A stretch of DNA of 64,000 nucleotides. Source: Epiperipatus broadwayi (taxonomy: Eukaryota; Onychophora; Udeonychophora; Euonychophora; Peripatidae). Positions 47,648-59,600 of the stretch are shown here, in pieces. The notes under the pieces were generated by a model. It had not been told where the DNA came from, did not search any database, and was given only the letters and a program-made list of their open reading frames with translations. The stretch is taken from contig JAQFVV010006335.1 of the NCBI GenBank assembly GCA_028023455.1, positions 2,530,412 to 2,594,411 on the forward strand. Reading direction: 5' to 3'. Every line of letters starts with the position of its first letter. The stretch's first letter is position 1. The position numbers and the translations under genes are program-made.

Positions 47648-47650
<3 letters not shown>
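46151..47650 (+). repeat. 3' LTR of the gag-only element
   Basis: Direct copy of 43230-44722, starting 'tgtgaccgaatgg' and ending 'ttttgttat' against a (TA)n array. Confidence 0.8.

Positions 47651-47700
<50 letters not shown>
47651..47700. repeat. (TA)n microsatellite between the LTR element and a palindrome
   Basis: About 50 bp of alternating TA. Confidence 0.95.
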
Positions 47701-47704
<4 letters not shown>

Positions 47705-47800
47705 CATTAGATGGCATTTTACCAAAACCACCATAGAAGTGTAAATTTGTTTATATAAATGATAAAAGAGTCAGAATTCAATATCTCTTTTGTTTGCCCA

Positions 47801-47848
47801 CCTTCATATCAGTTGATTTCAAACTAATTTGCTATCATCAGTAAAGGA
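47801..47848 (-). ncRNA. Hammerhead-ribozyme-like motif, left arm
   Basis: On the minus strand: CTGATGA at 47841-47835, a short stem II (AGC/GTT around a 6-base loop, with a U-U at its base), GAAA at 47820-47817, a 3 bp stem III (ATC/GAT with loop AACT), then A at 47807 as the predicted cleavage-site base. Stem I is six contiguous pairs: CCTTTA (47847-47842) with TGAAGG (47806-47801), one of them G-U. All conserved core bases are present. The stem III is short, as in Penelope-type hammerheads. The U-U at the start of stem II is unusual and would probably slow cleavage. Confidence 0.5.
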
Positions 47849-47862
47849 TAGAGCTAGAAACT

Positions 47863-47913
47863 ATCCTTCACTGATGATAGCAAATTAGCTTGAAATCAGC
47901 TGATCTGTGGGTG
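47863..47913 (+). ncRNA. Hammerhead-ribozyme-like motif, right arm
   Basis: On the plus strand: CTGATGA at 47871-47877, stem II AGC/GCT (47879-47881 with 47888-47890), GAAA at 47892-47895, stem III ATC/GAT with AGCT loop, and C at 47905 as predicted cleavage base. Stem I pairs 47865-47870 (CCTTCA) with 47906-47911 (TGTGGG), with one U-U mismatch. The arm-to-arm changes leave the core untouched. Confidence 0.5.
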
Positions 47914-48053
47914 GGCAAATGAAAGATAGTAAATTTTGATTCTTTTATCGTTTATGTAAACAAATTTACACTTGTATCGTGGTTTTGGTGAAACACCATC
48001 TATTGATCATAAATACAAGTGATAGCAGGTTATTTATTATAACTTGTTTTTTG

Positions 48054-48094
<41 letters not shown>
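48054..48094. repeat. (TA)n microsatellite right of the palindrome
   Basis: About 40 bp of alternating TA. Confidence 0.95.
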
Positions 48095-48096
<2 letters not shown>

Positions 48097-50677
48097 ATTT
48101 GATTGAATATTTAAATTAGTATTAATAACTACTTGAAAGAGTAGATAAATATTAAAGATAATTATTATAGAAAAAAAGTTTAAAATTGAGTAATGTTTGA
48201 ATATAAGAATAAGATACATTATCTTATGTGTACTGTTTTACATTGCCTCTTTTGAAATTTATTCAGTTTTTTTAAACATCTTATAAGATATATTGTTTGA
48301 CAAGCCATCTGAACCTTATATCTTAGGAATAATACTGCAGGGATAACTAATTGACACTTATTCAGATATGGGAACTATAAAGTATTAAATATAAACTTTT
48401 CAAAATTGAGTTTTGTTTAAAAATTAATAATAGTTAAGTACAACTAGTCAATTTAAATCCAAACTATAATGAAGTTAAAAACTAATGAATAAGATGAAAT
48501 TAAAATTCTCTTTATAATAGTGTATGTGTATGTTTCCTTTATACATCAAGATTTTCCACTGCATTTCTTTTATCCAAAAAGTAATTTCATCCCAGTATTT
48601 TGTCCTAATATATAAATTAATATTGTATTTTTATTTTTTTAATTACTCTGACCTTGAACTTTATCAATCCAGATGACTCAACCAAGTGACTGTTTAGACT
48701 AATAATAGCAACATATTTAATTGTATTAACTATGATAAAAATTATTAAATAAACTATTTATTTATCAGGGATAAATTTACTCATTTATTTTGAAATTAAA
48801 TATTTTTTTATTCAAATATACATTTTTCACTATATTTAACTCTTTTACTTTTAACATTGGAAGTTAATTTGATGGATGTTTTAAAAAAAATACATTTATT
48901 TTAACTTTCAATATTTCACATGCATGCTTCAAATACTCAGACACACATATGTGCATTAAATATATCTTTTATTTTAATATAATAAAATAAAGTAGTTACT
49001 GGATAAGATTTAAAGCTAATTGAAAATGACACCAGTCTGTTATATTTAATATTTTTAAATTTTTAATTTTACTACTTTTATCTAAACTGAAATATTTAGC
49101 AGAATTATGTCACTAATCTTATACAGCATGAAATAAGTTTACCTATTTACTCAAAACATGGTAAATTCTAAAATGAGTCTTCTTAAGATTTATATCATCA
49201 ATTTTATTTTTTCAAAAAAATATTAAACAATCTATGCTTTTTTTAAATAACTATGAACTAATTAGGTTATCTAGATTACTTTAATCCATACTAGAGAAAC
49301 ATTTCTCTAAGATTTATTAGCAATATTTTTGTATTCAAATTCAAATAATAATGCCAATTATTAAAATATAATTAGAATCAAAACTTTGGCATTAAACAAA
49401 TGATTTTAATCAATTTCATTTGTTAAATATTTGTTGACTTCAATTATTTTAAAATAGAAAATGAAAAATCATTAATTTAAAAAGTTGGTTTGGAAAATTG
49501 ACCAATGAGAAGTCAAAAAATAGTTTGCTGTCATCAATTATCCAAGAGTTTTTTAAGAAAAAATATAGAAAAATGATATGAAAGAAGAAATTCAAGAATA
49601 ATATAAAATCAGATAGCTGTCTTAATTTTTTTCAGTAAAATATTATAAAAGTTAAAATATTCCAAGTTTAATAGATAAAAAAATATATTTAAAAGCAGTC
49701 TAAATGTATAAAAGATTTTTAAAGTAATTATTAATACCATGGAGTGAGTAAATTAATCTTCATTATCACCTGGTTGCCAATTCTGTTCATCCATTTCTAA
49801 CCAAAAACATACACAAGAAATTTGAAAAAAATCCAAGCTGTTGATTTTAATTTAGCCTATGATAACCATGAAAAAAGAGAGACAATTATCACATGGTACA
49901 AGAAAAAACTTAACTGCACCCACATAAGAAAGCATTAATTTATCTTTGTTAAATTAAGGGTTTTTATTAATCATATATTGAAAGTGAAAAACAGATTAAA
50001 AACTCCAAGAAATAAATTTTAAATCTGAGAGAAATATTTTGTAGAACATTAAAAGTAATTATTAGTCATGAATGATGTATGCAAGAAAAGCAAATCTTTA
50101 TTTGAATTAAACAGTGGAGATGTAAGCAGTAGCTTATAAAATTTTGAAAAAAATGGTTAAGTATATACTTAATGAAAAAAACAGATAAATTTGAATCAAT
50201 ATTTCTTATGTTGAATATAAAGTGAACTTTTATTATCATTTGATAAGAAAGAAACAGTAAAATTGGAATGATAATCTAAAAAGTCTTTTCAACATTTTAA
50301 TTGTAAATGATAATCATGGAGATAACACACTATAATGCATAAAGTTAAAGGTGTTTATTGAGATGTATTTAATATTAGAAAAGTACTAAATTACAAGAAA
50401 GGGAATGAAATATATGAAGAAATCTATTGATGAATTAGTTAAAATGTATTTAAAAGTTTTGCAACATAGAAAAAATAAGCATGTAACTTTAAAACTATAA
50501 AAAGGAAGTCTGCATCCAATTTAAAATTTTGTCTAGTTAGTGTGTGCTTGTCTGTTTAATTTTGCATTTAAATATACATGCATTCTAGAATACAGATGAT
50601 GGGCAAAGCACCCTAACTTGTGAAAAAGTGAGAATATCTACAGATTGATGATGGTAAAAATAAAAATCTTAGTTTGA
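48095..50677. other. Unassigned AT-rich region
   Basis: No ORF above 60 codons and no repeat partner recognised. Unremarkable apart from scattered poly-A and poly-T tracts. Confidence 0.45.
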
Positions 50678-50827
<150 letters not shown>

Positions 50828-51518
50828 TGTCATATCCATCATCATCATGAGATTTTAATTTTAAATTTATCACTAATATTTTTCCTGTTTAAAATGAAAT
50901 ATAAATGCAAGGTATTTGTCATAGTGACAATTTAAAGAATTTATGTTTGCAATTTGATATATATATATATATATGTTAAAGATATGCTTAAATATAGAAA
51001 GAGAGAAATTATGAGTTAAAATGTATGTGTGTGTGGGGGGGGGGACATAATGTTACCTGTATATTTTGATCCATATATGCTTTAAGAAATTAAGTGCAAT
51101 AGGATAATCTTAAATGACTCATAAACTTCTTATAAAATTTAATGTATTTATAAGAGAAAGAAAGAGTGAATGTTAATGCAAGACAATCATGATCTCACTT
51201 GCTATAAAAATATCCTATTGATAATAATAATTGAAATAGATTATTTGTTCTGTAATATCATCATAGATATGGATAAAAATTATTGAATGGGGAAGATTAT
51301 ATTAAGTTGTTAGTCTAGAATTAGTAGAGTAATAGATGCCAAATTTACAATTGAGGAAGATGAGTTAAAATTCTAGGATAGTATAAAATATCATCCTGAA
51401 GAACTGAGAAATAGTTAAGTGGTAGTAATCTGTGTGATACCCATATATTCAATGGAATAATATGGGAAGCTTCCTACAAAGAAATGGGAATAGTATAAAC
51501 AATAAGTGGGATAGCTTA
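50828..51518. other. AT-rich spacer with a G10 run
   Basis: Holds a short (TA)n at 50958-50974 and 'gtgtgtgtg' followed by ten G at 51035-51044. Nothing else seen. Confidence 0.5.
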
Positions 51519-51783
51519 TTTTTTATATTGAACTATTTCTATCATCTAATATGTGTGTTGATTGTCTTTAGAAAAGTGTAAATTTAGTTAAATATTCCAA
51601 ATGCATTCAACTGTTAGTAATATCACAGCAAACAAATAGTAATATCACAGCAAACAGGTTAGTATATGCAATAAGTGTTAGTAATATAACAGCAAACAGG
51701 TTAGTATATGCACAACGTTTTGAGAGGTATATTTCCCCTCTTCTTCAGGTGTTGCTGACCTGACCAGTGATAGTACTAGCATG

Positions 51784-51844
51784 GGATTTGAACCTGGGTC
51801 CTTAGATTCTTGATTATTGAATTTTAAGGTAATGCTCTGTTGGT
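51784..51844 (-). repeat. tRNA-like SINE head, left arm
   Basis: On the minus strand it reads from the loop through an A box-like 'agagcattacc' to a B box GGTTCAAATCC (51794-51784), preceded by 'ggaccca'. Spacing and sequence recall the D-arm and T-arm of a tRNA such as tRNA-Thr, but there is no complete cloverleaf. Confidence 0.5.
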
Positions 51845-51900
51845 TAGAGCATTACCTTAAAATTCAATAATCAAAAATCTAAGGACCCAGGTTCAAATCC
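51840..51900 (+). repeat. tRNA-like SINE head, right arm
   Basis: 'ttggttagagcattacc' (A box-like) and GGTTCAAATCC (51890-51900, B box consensus) 40 bases apart. It is the mirror of the left-arm unit. Probably pol III promoter remnants of a tRNA-derived SINE. Confidence 0.5.
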
Positions 51901-52288
51901 ATGCTAGTACTGTCACTGGTCAGAGGGTTACTTTAAAATTCAATAATCAAAAATCTAAGGACCCAAGTTCGAATACCATGCTAGTACTGACACTCGCCAG
52001 GCCAGAAACGCTTTAAGAAGAGGGAAGAAAATACCTCTCGAAATGTTGTGCATATACTAACCTGTTTGCTGTGATATTACTAATAGTTGGTGCATATACT
52101 AACCTGTTTACTGTGATGTTACTAACATTTGTTTGCTGTGGTATTACTAACAGTTGGTGCATATACTAACCTGTTTGCTGTGATATTACTAACAGTTGAA
52201 TGCATTTGGAATATTTAACTAAAATTAAACTTTTCTAAAGACGTTTAACACACATTTTAGATGATGGAAATAGTCCAATATAAAAATA

Positions 52289-53499
52289 CAGCTAGAACAC
52301 CATCATCACAAACCTTCAGTAAAACAATAAGTTGGATAGAAGCCAGGGTAAAAATAAAGGCAGAATCATTAAGAAAATAACTGCCTGCCAAAATATATGA
52401 CACCTCATATTTAAATGAAACCTCCACCCTATTTAGTAGTATACATTATTGAATATAGTACTTCACAAAATAAGTTTTTCATTGATAAAGTTGTAGGGAA
52501 ATAATAATATAGAGGCATCAAAGGTAGATGAAATATTTAACCTTATCACATCTTGAGATGACAGAAAATGTCTTTTAGCCAATTCACCTCCTGGTAAATT
52601 TTTTTGTAAATATTATACACTAAAATGTGTGTAAAACAGTATACATTATTATAATAAATTTTATTTCCTGAAAATTGAGTGAGAAAACTATGAAATTCAA
52701 AATTCCCATTCTTACAATAGACATAAGCCCCACTTTGACATGTTTGGACATTGTATATTGCCAAGGCTGTAAAACATTCAGCATTTTACAACAATGAAAT
52801 TTCCATTGATGCAAAACATGTTTATTTGCTAATTTATTATGCTTTTAAATTTTTTTAAAAATAATTTACATTATATTTATTATATATCAAGAAATAAAAA
52901 TTATTAAAACCTTATTTTGACTTGAAATACTTTATTTTCCAAAATATAATATTATATTAGCAGCTAATGCAAATATGGTCTAAAGCAAATTAAAAAATAT
53001 ATACTTCTGATATAAACAAGCTATTTTATTTATGAGTAAAGAAAATATCATAATTTTGCAAAAAATAATCAAAAAATTTAAGCTTTTAAAGCACAGTTTG
53101 TTAGATATAAGAGAAATAAATTAATGTTCATTAATGTTTTTAAAAATATTCAGAAATAAAGAAGATTTCATTGATTTTATAAACTGAAAATAATCTTTCT
53201 AAAAATGATAATGTATAATGACTTTGTTTTGATTACGGTCTAATTTTTTTAATGTTTACAAAAACAAAATGTAAACATTTAAAATGTATTTCAATAGTAA
53301 CAAAAATATCTATCAAATGAAGTCAAATGTATTATTTCCTGATATGTAATAATTATTTTATCATATATTTTATGTTCACATGTGAGACAAAAAAAAAATC
53401 AGAAAAAGCAAAATGTGAAACAGTTAAAAGATTTTATAATTTCTTACTAAATCTTCATTAGATTTTCTTGAAGGTAAATCCATATACAGACCAGATATT
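52289..53499. other. Unassigned AT-rich region
   Basis: Minus-strand ORFs at 52546-52764 and 52620-52814 overlap and have no recognisable domain. No repeat partner found. Confidence 0.4.
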
Positions 53500-55180
53500 T
53501 TATGTTTGAATAGTAATTAGAATAGATTACTAAATGAGTAAAAATAACTGACATCAATGAAAACTATAGAATATCAGTGATTGAAAGAATGGAGACAAAA
53601 ATAAATGGTATGTCAGGGAAAGAGTTATTAGGTTAGTATTTGTTTTAATTACATCATAAATATTGTCTTTTATTTTATATATATTTACCACCCCAGTAAT
53701 AACTTTGTTAATAAGATGGAAGTGTAATATTTTAGACCAAATTTTAAATATAAAATATAATTTAACTATTACAAGATTATCAATATATTGGAAGTTACAA
53801 AATATCATGGAATATGGAAAACTTATTGTGAAGATCCCACATAACTCATGAATGATGCAAGAATATCAGATTATTATGAAAACATATATAATAAAATAAT
53901 AAATTTATAATTTCAAAAGAACTAAAAGATAAACTAAGAGATGAGTTAATTGTATATAATAATCACAAAGTTTATTAGTAAAGAATGTAAATAATTTATT
54001 ATCAATGTATAAACAGTTTTCATGCTTACATTTTATTGTTAATAAAGCATTTAATCTAATGTTCATATGTGTTTATTGTTTATTAGTATTACTGTAAATA
54101 AATGACCATTTTGATTTAAACTTTGTAGTATTAATTTCATTATGTTTGAAAGTCATTTCCATCACTAAAACACATTACATATATAAAATTATACATATCA
54201 TATTATGATTCCATGCATCATTTGAGAAACTATGCTTAAGAGTTTATAATTAACACATCAACTATCAATTGCATTAAATTATAACTATAATAAAGAAAGC
54301 TTATGGTTCTTCATATTTTTATTAGATGCAAAAGAAGTTTGATAAAAAATGGAGCGCATATAATAAAAATAAGCAATATGTTTCAGGGCACATTCTAATT
54401 TGGTAATTTAAATTGAAATATATGTTATATCATAATTTAAAAGTATTATATAATTTCAGAGTATAGATTACAGTGGGTGAATGCTAACTAAGTAAAAGAT
54501 GCTTTTTATTCAATTAGATTTTGTAGATAATAATGGTGAGATGAAGCTTTGATTATAAAAAAATAAATATTCTAGAATAATTGTTGTTAACATAAGTATG
54601 AGAATAAATCATAGAAAAAGTAGATTAAATTATTCAAGAGAAGATAATGAGTAGATAATTAGTGTTAATGTTCATGTCTTATTATTATAGTTAGATTAAG
54701 TTTCCAAAAGGTGCTTGATCAGGGTTTGTAATAGTAAATATGATGTTATTAAATGATTGAATCGTAGTAAAATTCCTTTTGTGATTCAATTATTTAATTA
54801 TCAATTTAATTGCTATATTTATTTTAGAATAGAATGCTTATGAGTCCTGAGATAGCTATAGGATAGCATTAATTCTGGTAGTTGAAAGTATTTTGTTTCA
54901 ATGTTATTATTTTGAGATTGCATTATTTAAATGACATATTATATCGTCATTGTTGTTGTGGGGATTTTCCTAATGATTATAATAGGATGGTAGTAGGGAG
55001 TTTCTACAATAGCAATGCCATTGTGAAGTGTATTTTATATAATTCTTAATAATAAATCGACTCTCTTGTAATCATCCTTAATGTCTATCTTATGTTTTAA
55101 TATTTAGCAAGTTTCAAGCCCCATAAAGTTTCTTATACTTTGTTGTTGTTATACTCGATGGTTTATTATTGAGCTAGTAC
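53500..55180 (-). repeat. Probable family B copy 4 (inverted, diverged)
   Basis: Weak co-linear similarity to family B copy 3: 'ttattgttaataaagcattt' near 54036 against 37361, 'caatgccattgtgaag' near 55012 against 38053, 'agtttcaagccccat' near 55110 against 38116, and 'tattgagctagtactg' near 55168 against 38243. Order and orientation agree. Too diverged to place its ends. Confidence 0.4.
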
Positions 55181-55890
55181 TGTAGTGGTACAATAAAAAG
55201 ATAGGGTAAAGTAGAGAGGTATGTTGGAAAAACCGGAAGAAATGATTACATAAAGTGGGGGAAGCGTTATATATATATATTGTTTAAATATTGTATTTGC
55301 ATGAAAATAATATTATTCATTTTTGTTTCTATTTCTTAAAAAATAAACAAAACAAATAAAACATATTTTACTAATATTGTGCAACTGAAATTTCCCTCAT
55401 GTAATTTATTGTTATTTTACTCTTCTTGAAAGAAATATATATATATTTAAATATAAATTCTAGTAGTAAGTATAATTTATTTTTATAATACTCAATAAAG
55501 GTTAATGATCTTTCATTTCTTTTGTGAGACTTATTTAAAATTTCTTAGCAGGCAACATTTTGATAGGTGTTATTTAATAATAAATTATTCCTTGATGACA
55601 ATACTTCATATTGAAATATTTTATTTTCCCTTACAAGATTGTAAAGTAAATATATCCCAATATTTATTGCAAGTTTAGTTTAACATAAATAATAAATTTA
55701 CTACGTAAAATTTAAATATTTTCCATATTATTTGAGTTAAAATATATTTTATACTTACATATTAAACATGGAGACTATGTTAAAATTTATATACAATTAC
55801 AGTAATTTTATTTTATGTGTAAAAAAACAATTTGAAGACTAATCAAAGTGCGTATTTTATAAATATGACAGACAACTTATACGAAAAACA

Positions 55891-55928
<38 letters not shown>

Positions 55929-56285
55929 TAATATCCATAGCTTATAGAAAATTGACCATTCACATGGAAACATTATCAATGGCTGTCTTTAATAATATTT
56001 TTTCAAATCTTAATAGTTAAATGCTTTTCAAAATGGCGTACATGTCATAAGCTGCCTATAACTATTATTTATTTTTTATATTGAAAATTGTAGAGTTTAT
56101 TTCAGAGTTTTCTGTTTATATATATCCAAATAAAACACAGTGCCTACAATTTTTTCAGTCTATATTCCAAAACAAGTTTTTTTATGATTAATTACCATAT
56201 TAAAAAATATAACTATTTAATTCTTACATGCAAAATAGACACAAAATATTTTAAATAATTATTTAGTATAAGAGATCATTTTTCA
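55181..56285. other. AT-rich spacer with short (AT)n(GT)n arrays
   Basis: A compound (TA)n-(GT)n array at 55892-55928, and short TA runs at 55270 and 55437. No gene. Confidence 0.5.
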
Positions 56286-56448
<163 letters not shown>

Positions 56449-56692
56449 GTTTCAAAGCAAAACTTTATTGAGTCTAAAAAGTTACAGAGTCATATATTGA
56501 TTTTTTACAAATGAAAAACAAATTACAACTTTCAGTATATAAGTCTTTATCTTTTCTGCATCCTTTTTTTTTCTTCTTGTTTTTAAATTTGGTCTTCTAT
56601 CTAGTTCAGTTTATGCTTGCATTTTTTTTTTTAAAGTTGGAAAAAATGCTGATGTTGAAAATGTCATCATCTATCTTATTGGTCTTTATATT

Positions 56693-59600
56693 TCATAGAC
56701 TGGATCTCTGTTTCAAGTGTGACCATGTGGCTGCAAATATATCTGGTTGAGCTAGGATGCTGTCTCTTTTTCTTAACAGTTCTAGTTTTATTGAATATGT
56801 TGCTGGGTGGCGTCGAGGGTTATTGGCAAGTGCAAAAGTGCATCTGGTGCACCAGTAGGCATAAAGGCTGTATGTTGCTGCACGAATAGCAGGGTTATTG
56901 CCTTTTTTAAATGTATTTATTATTTCATCTATTGAAATGATAGCCTTTCTGTATGTGGTAAACATTGTGCGACGTATTGTTTCTAGGGCACTGCAGGAAT
57001 GAAGAAAATGATCTTGTGTCTCTTCTTCTCTATGACATAGTCCGCACATGGGGTCTATATTGGTATAGAATCTACGAAATCTAAGGAAATGGGTTGTGGG
57101 TAGAGCATTGAGATTAAGCTTAAGTAGAAAATCGAATAATTTTGGTTCTAATGACCATTTTCTGAATTGTTGCAGTAGCTGCCTGTTGTCTATTCCAAGA
57201 ACTGATGGATGTAGATTGGGTGTCTGGTTGGGATGTAGTATATTGTAAATGTCCCAGTATGTATACTTGTTGTCATTATTGAGTGATATTTTGTTGTATA
57301 TTGGCTTGAGTTCTTCAATCAGTGTGGATAGATATCCATATGAAGGGGTGGTCTGTCTGTGGGTATTATACTGATTACACACTCCAGGTCTGGAAATCTT
57401 TTTATGGTTGCTGTTATTAGATTTACTGATTTCTGTGTGTAAAAAACATTGATTGTATGGAGTCCAAGTCCATTGCTATGTGGTGGTCTGCGCAGATTTT
57501 TTAAAGAGATTGCCACTGTCTTTCTCTTCCATATTAGTTTGTTACAGATTGACGAGATTTTAGATATGAATGTTTTTGCAAATTTGATTATAGGTGTATA
57601 GTATGTAATTTTTGTAGTTATAAGTTGATTAAATAGTGCTACCTTTGCATATATTGACAGGTATGACTTTTCAAGTGAGGCTGTGATTTTTTCAGCATCT
57701 ATTTTTAATTTATTTTGAATTTTTTGCCTCATTCCATTGGTTCCAAGGTAGAATGGGAAACCAAGGAAAGCAGATGGTTTACCATTAAACATCTCTGTAC
57801 AGTGCTTGCCTGTGTATATAGACCATGCAGCAGTTTTATTTGTGTTAATTTTTAAATTAAAATTTGAGGTATAATTCTTGATTATCTCTTGTAATATGGG
57901 GAGGTTCTTTTTAGAGGGGAGGAAAACGGTTACATCGTCCATATAGGCTATGCATGATATATTTAAAGCAGTGTTTGGAATTTGAATGCCTTTTATTTTT
58001 TTCTGTATCTCTATTAATAGAGGATTTATATATATTGTAAAGAGCAAGGCACTTAGGGGGGAGATCGTGGGATGGATTGACTCGGTCTGAAGGCTGGTGA
58101 TTTTTTTCCATTCAATGTGATGTGAATTTCACGGCTGAGTAGCAGATTTGCTATTATATATAGTAGGGATGGAGGTGTTGTTGTTTTTTTCAGCACGTCT
58201 AATAATTTGGCTATAGGCACTGAGTCAAAAGCTGCCTCAATGTCTAGTTGAACTATAATTGGTGCATATTTCTTTTTTTTACTACTTCAATAATTGTTTT
58301 GTACATTAAGGCACCCTGGCCAATGGATGATCCTTTTTTGGCATATTGTGCTGATGATAACACAGGGAGTATGTGTTGTTCTATTTTTTCCTTTATCACT
58401 CTTTCAAGAATTTTTATTCCTAAAGGTCCCATTGAAATTGGTCGTAGATTAGATAAAGATGATATTGCTGTTGGTTTTTTGTTAAATGGAACCATTGCAA
58501 TTGGGTATAGACTTTGTATGTTGTAAATTTTTTTGGGATATGTAATTGGCTAGATCGCACAGGTATTTTGCTGTGAAGTGACTAAGATGTTTGAACACAA
58601 ATTTGGGAATTCCTTGTGGTCCTGGGTGACATGTGTTTGTTATTGTTGCAAGTTGAAATACAATGTCAGTTGTTGTTATTGGTGTGTCTGTTTCAGGGTC
58701 TCCAAATATGTCTTCATTTGGTATGTACACACTCTGTTTTTGCAGTTTTTTTTTAAAGTGTTGATATATTGGGTTTATCATGTTATGTCCAGCTGTTATA
58801 GAACCATCTATTTCCAAGTGCCATAGGCACTCTGACTGTGGATGGGTATCCCAATGCCCACCGTATGTATGCTCTGGTCCAAGTATGTTGTTGTGTAAGG
58901 CATATTTTTTTCTTTTTTATTGCTACATATTGCTTTAGTGTATTGCATGTATTGTTGTACATTTCTGTAAGTTTTTTAATTTGTGTTTGATTATCTGTAG
59001 TTGGTCTGGAAATGGTTATTCTTTTATGTAGTTCATCTGCCAATGCTAATAATCTGGTGGGGGGTGTTGAGTTGCAGGTAATATGATTGATGTTGAAAGA
59101 AAGTATATTGGTGAATGCTATATACTTTTGTACTGGATCAAGTGACATGTTTTGAAGTTTTTGGAGCATTATATATGTTTCTGAATATAGGAATTCAGTT
59201 GTTTGTGCTGGAAGAAGTATTCGCATAGTCTTTTGGAGGGCTATTGTTGTATTCTGTATTTTTGTTAGGTCGAGGGTGATGAACTGAGCAGCATGATCTG
59301 AGATTATAGATGGACAGAGTTCAAGATTAAAATAATGATGTAACATTGGTGAGTAGAAACACAAATCAATAAGTGACTTATATCTATTGTTATTAAAAGA
59401 TATTGAGTTTGATGGGAGAAAACCCTCAGCACTCTTAAGTGGGATTGTTATTTGATGGATCCATTTGGTGACAAAAGTTTGGTAGGTCATGTTGAAATCT
59501 CCCAGGAGTATTATGGGATTTGGTGTTGCTGTAAGCATTGAATTTATTGTTGCTATTATTCTGGAGATGATGATGGGGCCTGGTGGTATATATACAAATA

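Larger units (their letters stand above)
43230..47650 (+). mobile_element. Ty3/gypsy-like LTR retrotransposon carrying only a broken gag
   Basis: Two ~1.5 kb direct repeats (43230-44722 and 46151-47650) flank a 1.43 kb interior with, in order, a primer-binding site, a gag pseudogene and a polypurine tract. There is no room for, and no sign of, protease, reverse transcriptase or integrase. Both flanks are (TA)n, so the element lies in a TA array, and a 5-6 bp target duplication cannot be told apart from it. LTR-LTR identity looks high (roughly nine bases in ten by eye), so the insertion is not very old. It needed enzymes from another element to move, if it moved in this form. Confidence 0.82.
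47701..48009. mobile_element. 309 bp palindromic (foldback) element with hammerhead-like motifs in both arms
   Basis: Arms 47701-47851 and 47861-48009 are near-perfect inverted repeats around a 9-base loop. Paired landmarks are 'tgatcattagatgg' with 'ccatctattgatca', 'gtgtaaatttgttta' with 'taaacaaatttacac', 'tttgcccacc' with 'ggtgggcaaa', and 'gctatcatcag' with 'ctgatgatagc'. It lies between (TA)n arrays. Not coding. It may be a small mobile foldback element, or the inverted terminal portion of a Penelope-like element, a class known to carry hammerhead ribozymes. Confidence 0.75.
51519..52288. mobile_element. Large foldback element with head-to-head tRNA-like units and tandem repeats
   Basis: An imperfect palindrome centred on a 7-base loop at 51839-51845. 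From the centre outward each arm has a tRNA-like head, a block with 'gaagaggg...cctctc', and two to four copies of a ~37 bp unit ('gttagtaatatcacagcaaacaggttagtatatgcac' is split across the left arm as tandem copies), then outer sequence 'caactg...aatatttaact' and on to 'tattttttatattg'. The right arm has one extra partial copy of the tRNA-like head near 51926-51985. It looks like two SINE-like or Penelope-derived units joined head to head. No ORF. Confidence 0.65.

Noticed and set aside
51730-52040. Hammerhead motif in the larger foldback (CTGAAGA with GAAA)
   Set aside because: One arm has lost GAAA and the other has lost the CTGANGA core, the base at the cleavage position does not fit, and stem I does not pair convincingly.
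58248-58826. Plus-strand ORFs over the Tx1-like reverse transcriptase
   Set aside because: Shadows of the minus-strand coding sequence.
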